Source: Candidatus Gastranaerophilales bacterium (GTDB taxonomy: Bacteria > Cyanobacteriota > Vampirovibrionia > Gastranaerophilales > Gastranaerophilaceae). From it: a stretch of 7,834 bases of DNA. Location of the stretch: assembly GCA_944326495.1 (NCBI GenBank), contig CALVEE010000206.1, positions 1-7,834 of the forward strand, in the 5' to 3' direction. This document shows positions 1 through 5,006 of this stretch, one piece after another. Position 1 is the stretch's first letter. Every line of letters starts with the position of its first letter. The notes beneath the pieces were generated by a model that did not search any database, was not told the DNA's origin, and saw only the letters and a list, made by a program, of their open reading frames with translations. Both the position numbers and the translations under genes were made by a program.

Positions 1-26
1 ATGGGTGCCAGCCCGTAAGGGAGAAA
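1..26. repeat. Tail of a dispersed palindromic repeat (copy 1)
   Basis: The first 26 bases match bases 299-324 at roughly three-quarters of positions and share the ten-base core CCCGTAAGGG, a short CCC/GGG hairpin. This looks like the right end of another copy of the composite repeat at 116-324, in the same orientation and cut by the window edge. The following bases 27-115 are AT-rich, and I see no gene or clear signal in them. Confidence 0.5.
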
Positions 27-115
27 TTAGAAAAAATAGGAGACCAAAACCAAACGTACGAATTTTATAAACATATAGTAGAATTTATTTTCTATAAACG
101 CATAAATCTTAATAA

Positions 116-324
116 GCACCCACCCCAACCCTCCCTCATAAGGGAGGGAGTTGCGCCAAGCATGTAGCGTTCCTTCCCTTGAGGGAGCGGATTTGCGGAC
201 GGACGTAAGTCCGGATAGCGAACAGACTGAACCGGCTAAGCCGTGAGGCTTAAAGGTGAAGTTCTGTGAGCGTGGAGCAAATCCAAGACAAGGTTAGGAT
301 GGGCGCTTTCCCGTAAGGGCAAAG
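116..324. repeat. Composite palindromic repeat, MITE/REP-like
   Basis: This is a nested fold-back block of about 200 bases with no coding potential. Imperfect ends at 116-130 and 292-306 are inverted and match at 12 of 15 positions. Inside are a perfect 8-bp hairpin CCCTCCCT-CATA-AGGGAGGG (129-148), a perfect 8-bp pair GGATTTGC (189-196) with GCAAATCC (277-284), and small hairpins GGAC-gtaa-GTCC (201-212) and CGGC-taa-GCCG (233-243). It is clearly richer in G and C than its surroundings. It resembles intergenic repeat families seen in gut bacterial genomes, and its left end resembles the palindrome inside lpxK (4354-4393). There is no transposase, so it would be non-autonomous. Bases 325-395 hold nothing I can identify. 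Confidence 0.6.
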
Positions 325-396
325 GTTATAAATTTATAAACTATTTATCCCTTACTGTTCACCTGCAAATATGTAAACAAATTTAAACCTCACGTC

Positions 397-426
397 TTGA
401 CACCTCTTGCATGCTTGTGTTTAAAT
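397..426 (+). promoter_or_regulatory. Candidate sigma70 promoter for rplU-rpmA
   Basis: A perfect -35 box TTGACA lies at 397-402. The -10 candidate is TTTAAA (420-425, spacing 17) or TTAAAT (421-426, spacing 18), each matching TATAAT at 4 of 6. Transcription would start near 432, giving a leader of about 165 nt before rplU. Confidence 0.55.
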
Positions 427-431
427 AACCT

Positions 432-584
432 ATATAAATAGTATTAGATAGGTTAATCGTGCCAAAACGGGCGGAAGGGCCGAAAGCTTCGGGAATCAGT
501 ACAATAGCTTAATACAGAAAGACGGAAGGCCTGAGAATATAAGTCAAAGTGATTTATAAATCCCCCTGCGATTCCTCAAAAAAA
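432..584 (+). promoter_or_regulatory. Putative structured 5' leader of rplU-rpmA
   Basis: The long untranslated leader before rplU contains a hairpin CCGAA-AGC-TTCGG (480-492). A longer-range helix GGAATC (492-497) with GATTCC (570-575) ends about 10 nt before the Shine-Dalgarno. The two overlap at base 492 and so compete near there. CCTAT/ATAGG (429-433 with 448-452) could form a first weak stem. Ribosomal protein operons, including some L21 operons, are often controlled by a leader that binds the encoded protein, so autogenous control is plausible. I do not recognise it as a named riboswitch or leader class. Confidence 0.35.
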
Positions 585-598
585 GAAAGGAAGTACAT

Positions 599-952
599 AT
601 GTACGCAATAGTCGAAACAGGCGGTAAACAATACCAGGTAGAAGAAGGACGTTATGTTGACGTCGAATTGTTAGGCGAAGAAAAAGACGCTAAAGTTGTT
701 TTTGATAAAGTCGTTATGATTGTTAACGGCAAAAAATCAAAAGTCGGCCAGCCTTATGTTGCTAACGCTAAAGTTGAAGGTACAATTGTTAAAAACGATA
801 GAGCAAAGAAGATTATCGTTTTCAAACAGAGACCTAAAAAAGGCTACAGAAAAAAACAAGGCCACAGACAAGGTTTTGCAAGAGTTATGATTAACAAAAT
901 CAGAACAACAGCTGCAAAAGCTAAAACAGAAGGAGTTGAAGCTGCTGAATAA
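599..952 (+). CDS. rplU: 50S ribosomal protein L21
   Basis: L21 binds 23S rRNA in the large ribosomal subunit. The 117-residue product opens with the family signature MYAIVETGGKQYQVEEG. It carries the L21 basic signature at about 75-92 (KQRPKKGYRKKQGHRQ), which contacts rRNA. It is slightly longer than the usual 103 or so residues because of an Ala/Lys/Glu-rich tail from about residue 103, a common variable region. The ATG is set by the Shine-Dalgarno AAGGAAG at 587-593, five bases upstream. It is followed after 49 bases by rpmA, the usual L21-L27 pairing, and the two are probably co-transcribed from the promoter near 397. Identity is certain from the motif and the neighbour. Confidence 0.98.
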   Translation: MYAIVETGGKQYQVEEGRYVDVELLGEEKDAKVVFDKVVMIVNGKKSKVGQPYVANAKVEGTIVKNDRAKKIIVFKQRPKKGYRKKQGHRQGFARVMINKIRTTAAKAKTEGVEAAE

Positions 953-1001
953 TCTGCGGGCTTCTCTAACAAGATAAAACTAATTTAAAGGAGATATAAA
1001 A

Positions 1002-1256
1002 ATGGCACATAAGAAAGGTATGGGATCAACCCGTAACGGCCGCGATTCCGAAGCGAAGCGATTAGGCGTTAAAAAATTCGGCGGTGAAATTGTTAAAGCC
1101 GGAAATATTCTTGTCCGCCAAAGAGGAACAAAAATTCATCCGGGTAACAATGTAGGTATCGGATCTGATGATACTTTGTTTGCTCTGATTGACGGCCAGG
1201 TTAAATTTGAACCGCACAGACGTGACAGAAAACAGGTATCTGTTTACGCTGTATAG
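1002..1256 (+). CDS. rpmA: 50S ribosomal protein L27
   Basis: L27 sits near the peptidyl transferase centre of the 50S subunit, and its N-terminal tail reaches the tRNA ends. The 84-residue protein begins directly with the mature form MAHKKGMGSTRNGRDSEAKR, so it lacks the cleaved N-terminal extension of many Firmicutes L27 proteins. The core VKKFGGEIVKAGNILVRQRG and the HPGNNVGIGSDDTLFAL segment are classic. Length is normal for the family. A strong Shine-Dalgarno AAAGGAG (987-993) precedes the ATG by eight bases. It is the second gene of the rplU-rpmA operon, which ends at the terminator beginning 17 bases after the stop codon. Confidence 0.98.
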   Translation: MAHKKGMGSTRNGRDSEAKRLGVKKFGGEIVKAGNILVRQRGTKIHPGNNVGIGSDDTLFALIDGQVKFEPHRRDRKQVSVYAV

Positions 1257-1273
1257 AATTTTAATAGAAATAG

Positions 1274-1308
1274 AAAAAGAGCTTTCTGTATACAGAAAGC
1301 TCTTTTTT
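1274..1308 (+). terminator. Rho-independent terminator of rplU-rpmA
   Basis: A perfect 34-base palindrome (1274-1307, axis between 1290 and 1291) has the core GAGCTTTCTG/CAGAAAGCTC and ends in a run of six T at 1303-1308. The A-rich left edge would also let it act on the minus strand. Confidence 0.93.
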
Positions 1309-1362
1309 AAACCGGCAAAAAAAAATTTTACGGTTTTTAATACATATGAAAGCAGGTGAAAA

Positions 1363-1653
1363 ATGAACGTACAACAAATTTCTTCAATTAATTGCAAAGC
1401 AAACCCTCTTGCAGGCGCTAAAAAACTCAATATTCCGCTCAAAGACGGCAAAGAAGCTGTTCTTAAGCTTAATGATAAAGCTTATGAGTGTCTTATCCTT
1501 AATAACGGTAAAATCACCGGCGGACGCGGACAGTATTCTCCAGAGAAAATCCAGCCTCAAGATTGGACAAAGCTTTTTAAGCAGTTAAACGAACACGTTA
1601 AAGAAGGTTTTGATTTCGCAGGAGAATTTATTCAAGCCTTACTTACAAAATAA
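1363..1653 (+). CDS. Hypothetical 96-residue protein
   Basis: I do not recognise this family. The product is a small soluble-looking protein with no signal peptide or membrane segment. Residues 1-30 are polar with a few hydrophobics. The middle has a strand-like stretch, then a Gly-rich turn (GKITGGRGQYS) near residues 51-61. The C-terminal third, about 66-95, looks helical and amphipathic (DWTKLFKQLNEHVKEG...). The ATG has a short-spaced AGGTGA at 1354-1359. It lies alone between the rpmA terminator and the promoter of the next gene. A weak stem ACCG/CGGT (1311-1314 with 1331-1334) lies just upstream. Base composition is like its neighbours, which supports a resident gene. The long open frame, start context and framing terminator/promoter make it probably real. 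Confidence 0.7.
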   Translation: MNVQQISSINCKANPLAGAKKLNIPLKDGKEAVLKLNDKAYECLILNNGKITGGRGQYSPEKIQPQDWTKLFKQLNEHVKEGFDFAGEFIQALLTK

Positions 1654-1682
1654 TTGCCCAATATTGAAAAATATAGTATAAT
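1654..1682 (+). promoter_or_regulatory. Sigma70-like promoter for the methyltransferase-kdsB operon
   Basis: TTGCCC (1654-1659) is separated by exactly 17 bases from a perfect TATAAT (1677-1682). Transcription would start near 1689, about 28 bases before the ATG at 1717. The -35 box begins right at the stop codon of the upstream gene. Confidence 0.75.
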
Positions 1683-1716
1683 CAACTCGTATCCCAATGA
1701 ATAAGGAAGAGAAGAT

Positions 1717-2583
1717 ATGAGTGAGATTTGCAAAAATTGGACGCAGTGGCTTAAAAAGAACCGCTTTGCCGGCCAGACACCTGAAATGGTTGAACAGACT
1801 ACAAAATGGCTTGAAGCGGTGCGCGATGTTATTATTGTTTATGCTGAAATAAAGCCGTATGATGTCGTGCTTGATATCGGATGCGGAACCGGGCTTCTGG
1901 CGTTCAAAGCGCTTGAGATGCAGAATTGTCAGGGTAAAGTTATTTTTTCTGACATGTTTCAGGACTGTCTTGATGATTGCAAAAAAATTCTGGATGAAGC
2001 AGGAGTAACAGGTGGTTACGAGCTCTTAAAATGCCCCGTCCAGCATATCGCACTTCCGGAAAGCAGTGTGCACAAAGCTCTTATGCGCTCGGTTCTGGTT
2101 CATGTAGTCAATAAACAGCCGGCTTTTAATGAAATATACAGGGTCTTAAAGCCGGGAGGAAAGTTATGCGCATTTGAGCCCATAATACGTTCAAATACGC
2201 GTTATTGGGAAATACTTGACCCTGTTTATATTGAAAAGTATGAAGATTTTAAGCGTGTAGAAAACGAGATTATGGAGAACCCTCTGGATTCACTCTGTAA
2301 CTTTGATGAACATACTCTAAAAACAAATTTAGAAATCGCAGGTTTTTCTATCCCTGATGTTAAACTGCAGGAAGTCCGCTCAAGCTATGTAGTTCAGCCA
2401 AATATGGTAAGAGAATGGTTTATAAATCCGCCTTCCCCTGACCAGCCTTCTACAAAAGAAAGGTATCTTAAGTATTTTGATGAAGCAACAGTTGAAAAAT
2501 ACATGCAGGATGTTCAGAACTATCTCACCGGACGTGAAATAAGTCTGAAAACCAATGCAGTATTTATTAATGCGACAAAATAG
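1717..2583 (+). CDS. Class I SAM-dependent methyltransferase, substrate unknown
   Basis: The product is a 288-residue cytosolic enzyme that transfers a methyl group from S-adenosylmethionine. Motif I is VLDIGCGTG at residues 51-59. An acidic residue ends the second strand (FSD, D79). The post-core segment EIYRVLKPGGKL (139-150) is typical of the Methyltransf_11/25 type. An N-terminal helical cap (about 1-45, with WTQWLKK and RFAGQTPEM) and a C-terminal region of about 120 residues probably set substrate choice. The ATG follows a purine-rich AAGGAAGAGAAG at 1703-1714. kdsB starts 12 bases after the stop codon, so the two form an operon. The context hints at a role in cell-envelope or small-molecule modification, but the substrate cannot be read from the sequence. 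The fold is certain. Confidence 0.85.
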   Translation: MSEICKNWTQWLKKNRFAGQTPEMVEQTTKWLEAVRDVIIVYAEIKPYDVVLDIGCGTGLLAFKALEMQNCQGKVIFSDMFQDCLDDCKKILDEAGVTGGYELLKCPVQHIALPESSVHKALMRSVLVHVVNKQPAFNEIYRVLKPGGKLCAFEPIIRSNTRYWEILDPVYIEKYEDFKRVENEIMENPLDSLCNFDEHTLKTNLEIAGFSIPDVKLQEVRSSYVVQPNMVREWFINPPSPDQPSTKERYLKYFDEATVEKYMQDVQNYLTGREISLKTNAVFINATK

Positions 2584-2595
2584 GGGGGAAGAACA

Positions 2596-3327
2596 ATGGA
2601 AAAACAAACTGCAATAATTATACCGGCAAGATACGGTTCTTCAAGGTTAGAAGGCAAGCCGCTTTTAACCGCCAACAACAAACCGATTATTCAATGGGTT
2701 TGGGAAAAAGCCTCTGCCTGTCCTCTTGCCGACCGTGTAATTGTAGCAACGGATGACGAGAGAATTTTTAATGCCTGCAAAGCTTTTGGCGCAGAAGTCG
2801 AAATGACTTCTGCAAGTCATAAAAGCGGAAGCGACAGGATTGCAGAAGTTGCGCAAAGGCATCCGGAGATTGAATATATTATCAATCTTCAAGGAGACGA
2901 GCCTCTAATTGAAGAAAGCAATATTGAGCTTGTAATCACAGGGGTTAAAGAGGATGAGAATGCTGATATTTCCACATTAGTAAGAAAAATTACGGATGAG
3001 AAAGATATTACCAATCCCAATCTTGTGAAATGTGTATTCGATATTAACCATTATGCAATGTATTTTTCGCGTTCCAAAATTCCTTTTGAGAGGGGAAATA
3101 ACAAGGGCGAATTTTACGGACATCTCGGAATATACGGTTATAAGCGGGAAGCACTGTTTAAGATGACAAAACTTCCACAGTCAATGTGCGAAATTTCAGA
3201 AAGCCTTGAACAGCTAAGAGCGCTTCAAAACGGGATGAAAATAAAAGTTGCTATAGTTAATAATATTCCTGTTGGAATTGATACAATGGAAGATTTTGAG
3301 CACTTCAAATCAATGATTGAGGGGTAA
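2596..3327 (+). CDS. kdsB: CMP-Kdo synthetase (3-deoxy-manno-octulosonate cytidylyltransferase)
   Basis: KdsB couples CTP and Kdo to form CMP-Kdo, the activated sugar that Kdo transferase adds to lipid A in the cytoplasm. The 243-residue length is normal. Family motifs appear in order: the nucleotide-binding loop IPARYGSSRLEGKPL (9-23), ATDDERI (51-57), MTSASHKSGSDRIAEV (70-85), INLQGDEPLI (96-105) with the metal-binding Asp, HLGIYGYKREAL, ESLEQLRALQNGMKI, and the C-terminal GIDTMEDFE (227-235) with the second metal-binding Asp. It follows the methyltransferase by 12 bases, with a GA-rich ribosome site at 2583-2591. Its stop codon sits in a 13-base tandem duplication. With lpxK downstream it indicates a Kdo-lipid A pathway. 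Confidence 0.96.
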   Translation: MEKQTAIIIPARYGSSRLEGKPLLTANNKPIIQWVWEKASACPLADRVIVATDDERIFNACKAFGAEVEMTSASHKSGSDRIAEVAQRHPEIEYIINLQGDEPLIEESNIELVITGVKEDENADISTLVRKITDEKDITNPNLVKCVFDINHYAMYFSRSKIPFERGNNKGEFYGHLGIYGYKREALFKMTKLPQSMCEISESLEQLRALQNGMKIKVAIVNNIPVGIDTMEDFEHFKSMIEG

Positions 3328-3346
3328 ATAAGAGGGGTAAATAAGA
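3319..3346. repeat. 13-bp tandem duplication across the kdsB stop
   Basis: GAGGGGTAAATAA occurs twice head to tail (3319-3331 and 3332-3344), and the next GA continues the match. The kdsB stop codon TAA (3325-3327) lies in the first copy. It looks like a recent slippage duplication and does not change the protein. Confidence 0.85.
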
Positions 3347-3379
3347 ACACAAATTCCAGTGTAGAAATAGGAAAATATA

Positions 3380-3408
3380 TTGATTATTTCATATCTTATT
3401 GATATGAT
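3380..3408 (+). promoter_or_regulatory. Promoter of the putative small-toxin mRNA
   Basis: TTGATT (3380-3385) and TATGAT (3403-3408) are exactly 17 bases apart, matching consensus at 4 of 6 and 5 of 6. Transcription would begin near 3415, about 70 bases before the small open reading frame. The promoter lies just upstream of the left arm (3428-3439) of the long inverted repeat. Confidence 0.65.
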
Positions 3409-3484
3409 AAATTTGTACATTTAAAACAGAATACAGGCAGAAGATTTTAACAAAACATTTTAACTATCGGGAAAGGAGGTTAAA

Positions 3485-3559
3485 ATGATAGTTAAAATCA
3501 ACGAAAAAGAACTAATACTATTGATAGTATTAGTTCTGCTACTCAAGTCCTTTAACTAG
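3485..3559 (+). CDS. Putative type I toxin: 24-residue hydrophobic peptide
   Basis: ATG at 3485 opens a 24-codon frame ending at TAG (3557-3559). The product has a charged N-terminus (MIVKINEKE), an uninterrupted hydrophobic run LILLIVLVLLL at residues 10-20, and a polar tail KSFN. That is one short membrane-inserting helix, similar in design to Ibs-, AapA- and Fst-type toxins, with Ibs closest from memory. The Shine-Dalgarno AAAGGAGGT (3472-3480) is nearly a full anti-16S match with five bases to the ATG after GGAGG, the strongest ribosome site in the window. It lies between kdsB and lpxK with its own promoter and an antisense RNA gene opposite. Alternatives are a branched-chain-rich attenuator leader peptide or a small membrane regulator. 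Toxicity is inference from architecture. Confidence 0.65.
   Translation: MIVKINEKELILLIVLVLLLKSFN
3504..3537 (-). terminator. Terminator of the antisense RNA
   Basis: Read on the minus strand, a perfect 13-bp stem (AGAACTAATACTA with its complement, 3537-3525 and 3520-3508) encloses a four-base loop TCAA and runs into five T (3508-3504; the first also pairs at the stem base). On the plus strand the hairpin is followed by CTGCT with no T-run, so the terminator works only for antisense transcription. Confidence 0.7.
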
Positions 3560-3595
3560 GACGCGGGTGAGGGTGTTGACGTCACCCTTGCCTGT
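3504..3595 (-). ncRNA. Putative antisense antitoxin RNA
   Basis: Predicted from signals on the minus strand: start near 3595, seven bases after TATAAT, and end near 3504 after a U-tract, giving about 92 nt. It would be fully complementary to the second part of the small toxin frame and the mRNA 3' region, including part of the mRNA's closing helix. It folds into two stem-loops mirroring the sense hairpins at 3570-3588 and 3508-3537. The sense loops both carry UUGA, a YUNR-type U-turn motif used for kissing starts in other antisense systems. It would block translation or trigger RNase III cleavage by duplex formation. No transcript evidence is available here. Confidence 0.6.
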
Positions 3596-3601
3596 ATTCT
3601 C

Positions 3602-3629
3602 ATTATAACCGATTTTTTATTTTTTACAA
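3602..3629 (-). promoter_or_regulatory. Promoter of the antisense RNA
   Basis: On the minus strand TTGTAA (3629-3624) is followed after 16 bases by a perfect TATAAT (3607-3602). It points into the small toxin frame, away from lpxK. The better -10 match suggests it may be at least as strong as the sense promoter, as expected for an antitoxin RNA. On the plus strand the same bases form the T-rich tract 3612-3625, where the sense mRNA may end. Confidence 0.65.
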
Positions 3630-3650
3630 GTAGACAAAAAGGACCGGACG

Positions 3651-4733
3651 TTGAATATAAAAACTGAAATTACTAAATTACATTACACAAAAGAGCCTAA
3701 GGGCTTGTTATTTAATATTCTTGAATTTTGCTCTATATTTTATGGAGCAGGAAGCGGGTTAAAGAATTTTTTATATGATAAAAAATTCTTGAGACCTAAA
3801 AAAGTTGATGCGTTTGTAATCTCAATCGGGAATTTTACCACAGGAGGAGTCGGTAAGACCCCTGTAACAGCAGAAATCGCGAAATATTTCGTTGAAAAAG
3901 GAGAGAAAGTCGCAATAATATCACGCGGTTACGGCGGAAAATTAAATAATAAACAGGTAAATGTAATTTCTGACGGGATTAATTTATATTATAAAGCTGA
4001 TATGGCAGGAGATGAGCCCTATTGGTTTGCAGTAAACCTTAATATGTGCGCTGTTTTAACCTGCGCAGACAGGTTTAAGGCTGCAAAGTATGCAGTTAAG
4101 AATCTTGGTGTTACAAAGATTATCTTAGATGACGCGTTTCAGCATAGAAAAATATACCGGGATTTAGATATAGTGCTTATGGATTCGGAAAAAATGTTCG
4201 GAAATGAAAACCTGCTCCCCGCAGGACCTTTAAGAGAAGGCCTTGAGGGTTTTAGAAGAGTCAATAAGCTGCTTATTGTGAGCAAAAATGTTGACCATAC
4301 AAGAGCAGAAAAATTGGTAAAAATCATGGAGAAAAAAGTTTTCGGGAAAATTGCCCCCTCACCCCAGCCCTCTCCCGCCGGGCGTGGGAGAGCTGAACTC
4401 TGCAAAATTGAGCCGGATTATATTTATAACATCGTATCAGGCGAACACCTTGAAAAAGGTGCTGAAATTACTGCACTATCAGCTATCGGCCAGCCGGAAC
4501 AGTTTTATAAATTTTTAGAAAAAGATTATAAAATCAAAGACAAACTAACTTTTGATGACCATCACCAATACACAAAAGATGATATCGAAAATGTTGGAGG
4601 AATTATTGTTACAACGGAAAAAGATGCTGTGAAACTTGCTCCTCTGGGTAAAGCAGATATTTATGCACTAAAACTTAAAACAGTTATAGATGTTGAAAAA
4701 CTACTCGAACCGTCTTCTACCCCGCATTCTTAA
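3651..4733 (+). CDS. lpxK: Tetraacyldisaccharide 4'-kinase (lipid A 4'-kinase)
   Basis: LpxK phosphorylates the 4' position of the tetraacyl disaccharide to give lipid IVA, at the inner face of the cytoplasmic membrane. An N-terminal membrane-associated helix (about 19-42) precedes the Walker A loop GNFTTGGVGKTP (60-71), then SRGYGGK (91-97), ADRFKAA, the DDAFQH segment (160-165; usually DDGFQH), LLPAGPLRE (188-196), and a C-terminal DDHHQYT and TTEKDAVKL. The start is TTG at 3651, supported by AAGGA (3639-3643) and by alignment of the N-terminus with the family. At 360 residues it is somewhat long. The excess includes residues 235-248 (APSPQPSPAGRGRA), which are encoded by a palindromic repeat in frame. 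Its stop overlaps that of the convergent HTH gene in the bases TTAA. Confidence 0.95.
   Translation: MNIKTEITKLHYTKEPKGLLFNILEFCSIFYGAGSGLKNFLYDKKFLRPKKVDAFVISIGNFTTGGVGKTPVTAEIAKYFVEKGEKVAIISRGYGGKLNNKQVNVISDGINLYYKADMAGDEPYWFAVNLNMCAVLTCADRFKAAKYAVKNLGVTKIILDDAFQHRKIYRDLDIVLMDSEKMFGNENLLPAGPLREGLEGFRRVNKLLIVSKNVDHTRAEKLVKIMEKKVFGKIAPSPQPSPAGRGRAELCKIEPDYIYNIVSGEHLEKGAEITALSAIGQPEQFYKFLEKDYKIKDKLTFDDHHQYTKDDIENVGGIIVTTEKDAVKLAPLGKADIYALKLKTVIDVEKLLEPSSTPHS
4354..4393. repeat. Palindromic repeat inserted in frame in lpxK
   Basis: A GC-rich block interrupts an AT-rich gene. CTCTCCC (4370-4376) and GGGAGAG (4386-4392) form a perfect 7-bp stem, preceded by CCCCTCACCCCAGCC. The left part resembles the left end of the repeat at 116-148 (CACCCACCCCAACC plus a CCCTCCCT hairpin). 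It adds about 14 residues rich in Pro, Ser, Gly and Arg between conserved parts of LpxK without breaking the frame. Confidence 0.75.
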
Positions 4734-4951
4734 TCAAAATCAAACAACTCTTTTTCCGTAATATCAAGACAATTACATAATGCAAAGAGCAAATGCAAAC
4801 TTATTCTTCTTTTAGCCGTTTCTATTTTTGCTAAATGTTCTCTTGAAATATTTAACATATCAGCAAGTTCATTTTGTGATAATCCCTTAGATTTCCTTGC
4901 CTTCTGTATATTTTTCCCAAGTTTAATAAGTTTTGTGACCTCATTTGTCAT
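4730..4951 (-). CDS. Small XRE-family HTH transcriptional regulator
   Basis: A 73-residue protein made almost only of a Cro/CI-type helix-turn-helix domain (about residues 9-67: KLGKNIQKARKSKGLSQNEL then ADMLNISREHLAKIETAKRR). The recognition pattern GLSQNELADMLNISREHLAKIE is textbook, followed by a dimer-type tail ISLHLLFALCNCLDITEKELF. I chose ATG at 4951. An in-frame TTG at 5014 would add 21 residues that do not fit the family and would run into the divergent gene. The Shine-Dalgarno is poor. It is divergent from the HAD gene, convergent on lpxK with overlapping stops, and probably autoregulates through the dyad covering its own start. It may be a phage or plasmid remnant. It could instead be a single-gene regulator of the HAD gene. 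Confidence 0.88.
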   Translation of the reverse strand: MTNEVTKLIKLGKNIQKARKSKGLSQNELADMLNISREHLAKIETAKRRISLHLLFALCNCLDITEKELFDFD

Positions 4952-4987
4952 ACTTTTTATTTTCTGATACACTTTAGAAAAAGTATG
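4949..4987. promoter_or_regulatory. Candidate operator between the HTH and HAD genes
   Basis: CATACTTTTT (4949-4958) and AAAAAGTATG (4978-4987) are a perfect 10-bp inverted repeat with centres 29 bases apart, nearly three helical turns. The left arm contains the HTH start codon. A shorter nested dyad TTTTCT/AGAAAA (4960-4965 with 4976-4981) shares part of it. The position in the short divergent gap suits autoregulation by the HTH protein. Confidence 0.45.
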
Positions 4988-5006
4988 TAGTCTAATAGAG
5001 AACAAA

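Larger units (their letters stand above)
3428..3600 (+). promoter_or_regulatory. Folded mRNA region: end-to-end pairing and start-masking hairpins
   Basis: Four helices can be read directly. AGAATACAGGCA (3428-3439) is the perfect complement of TGCCTGTATTCT (3589-3600), closing the whole RNA. ATTTTAACTATC (3457-3468) perfectly complements GATAGTTAAAAT (3487-3498), placing the Shine-Dalgarno in the loop and the start codon at the stem edge. A 13-bp hairpin with loop TTGA lies within the coding region (3508-3537). AGGGTG/CACCCT (3570-3575 with 3583-3588) forms a hairpin with loop TTGACGT. The first eight bases of the anti-start arm can alternatively pair with GTTAAAAT at 3479-3486. TTTAACTA at 3551-3558 repeats part of that arm and could compete for the start region. 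Such end pairing and start masking are known in type I toxin mRNAs (hok, AapA). Confidence 0.75.

Noticed and set aside
116..324. CRISPR array
   Set aside because: There are no regularly spaced direct repeats; the block is made of nested inverted repeats.
432..598. Signal recognition particle RNA, tRNA or known riboswitch in the rplU leader
   Set aside because: GGAAGG-like words occur twice, but the conserved SRP apical loop, tRNA T-arm and riboswitch cores are missing.
1062..1451. 129-codon open frame on the minus strand
   Set aside because: It overlaps rpmA, the terminator and the 1363-1653 gene. Its product is low in known motifs and its frame is a shadow.
3428..3600. Retron-like RNA, because inverted repeats flank internal hairpins
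   Set aside because: No reverse transcriptase gene is nearby and the region carries a strong ribosome site and a reading frame.
3485..3650. Small peptide as an attenuator leader for lpxK
   Set aside because: The Leu/Ile/Val-rich peptide resembles ilv-type leaders, but lpxK is not a branched-chain gene, the strong hairpin ends in U only on the minus strand, and a full antisense promoter is present. Kept as the main alternative, not as the call.
4139..4405. 88-codon minus-strand frame in lpxK
   Set aside because: It is antisense to conserved LpxK motifs and no ribosome site is seen.
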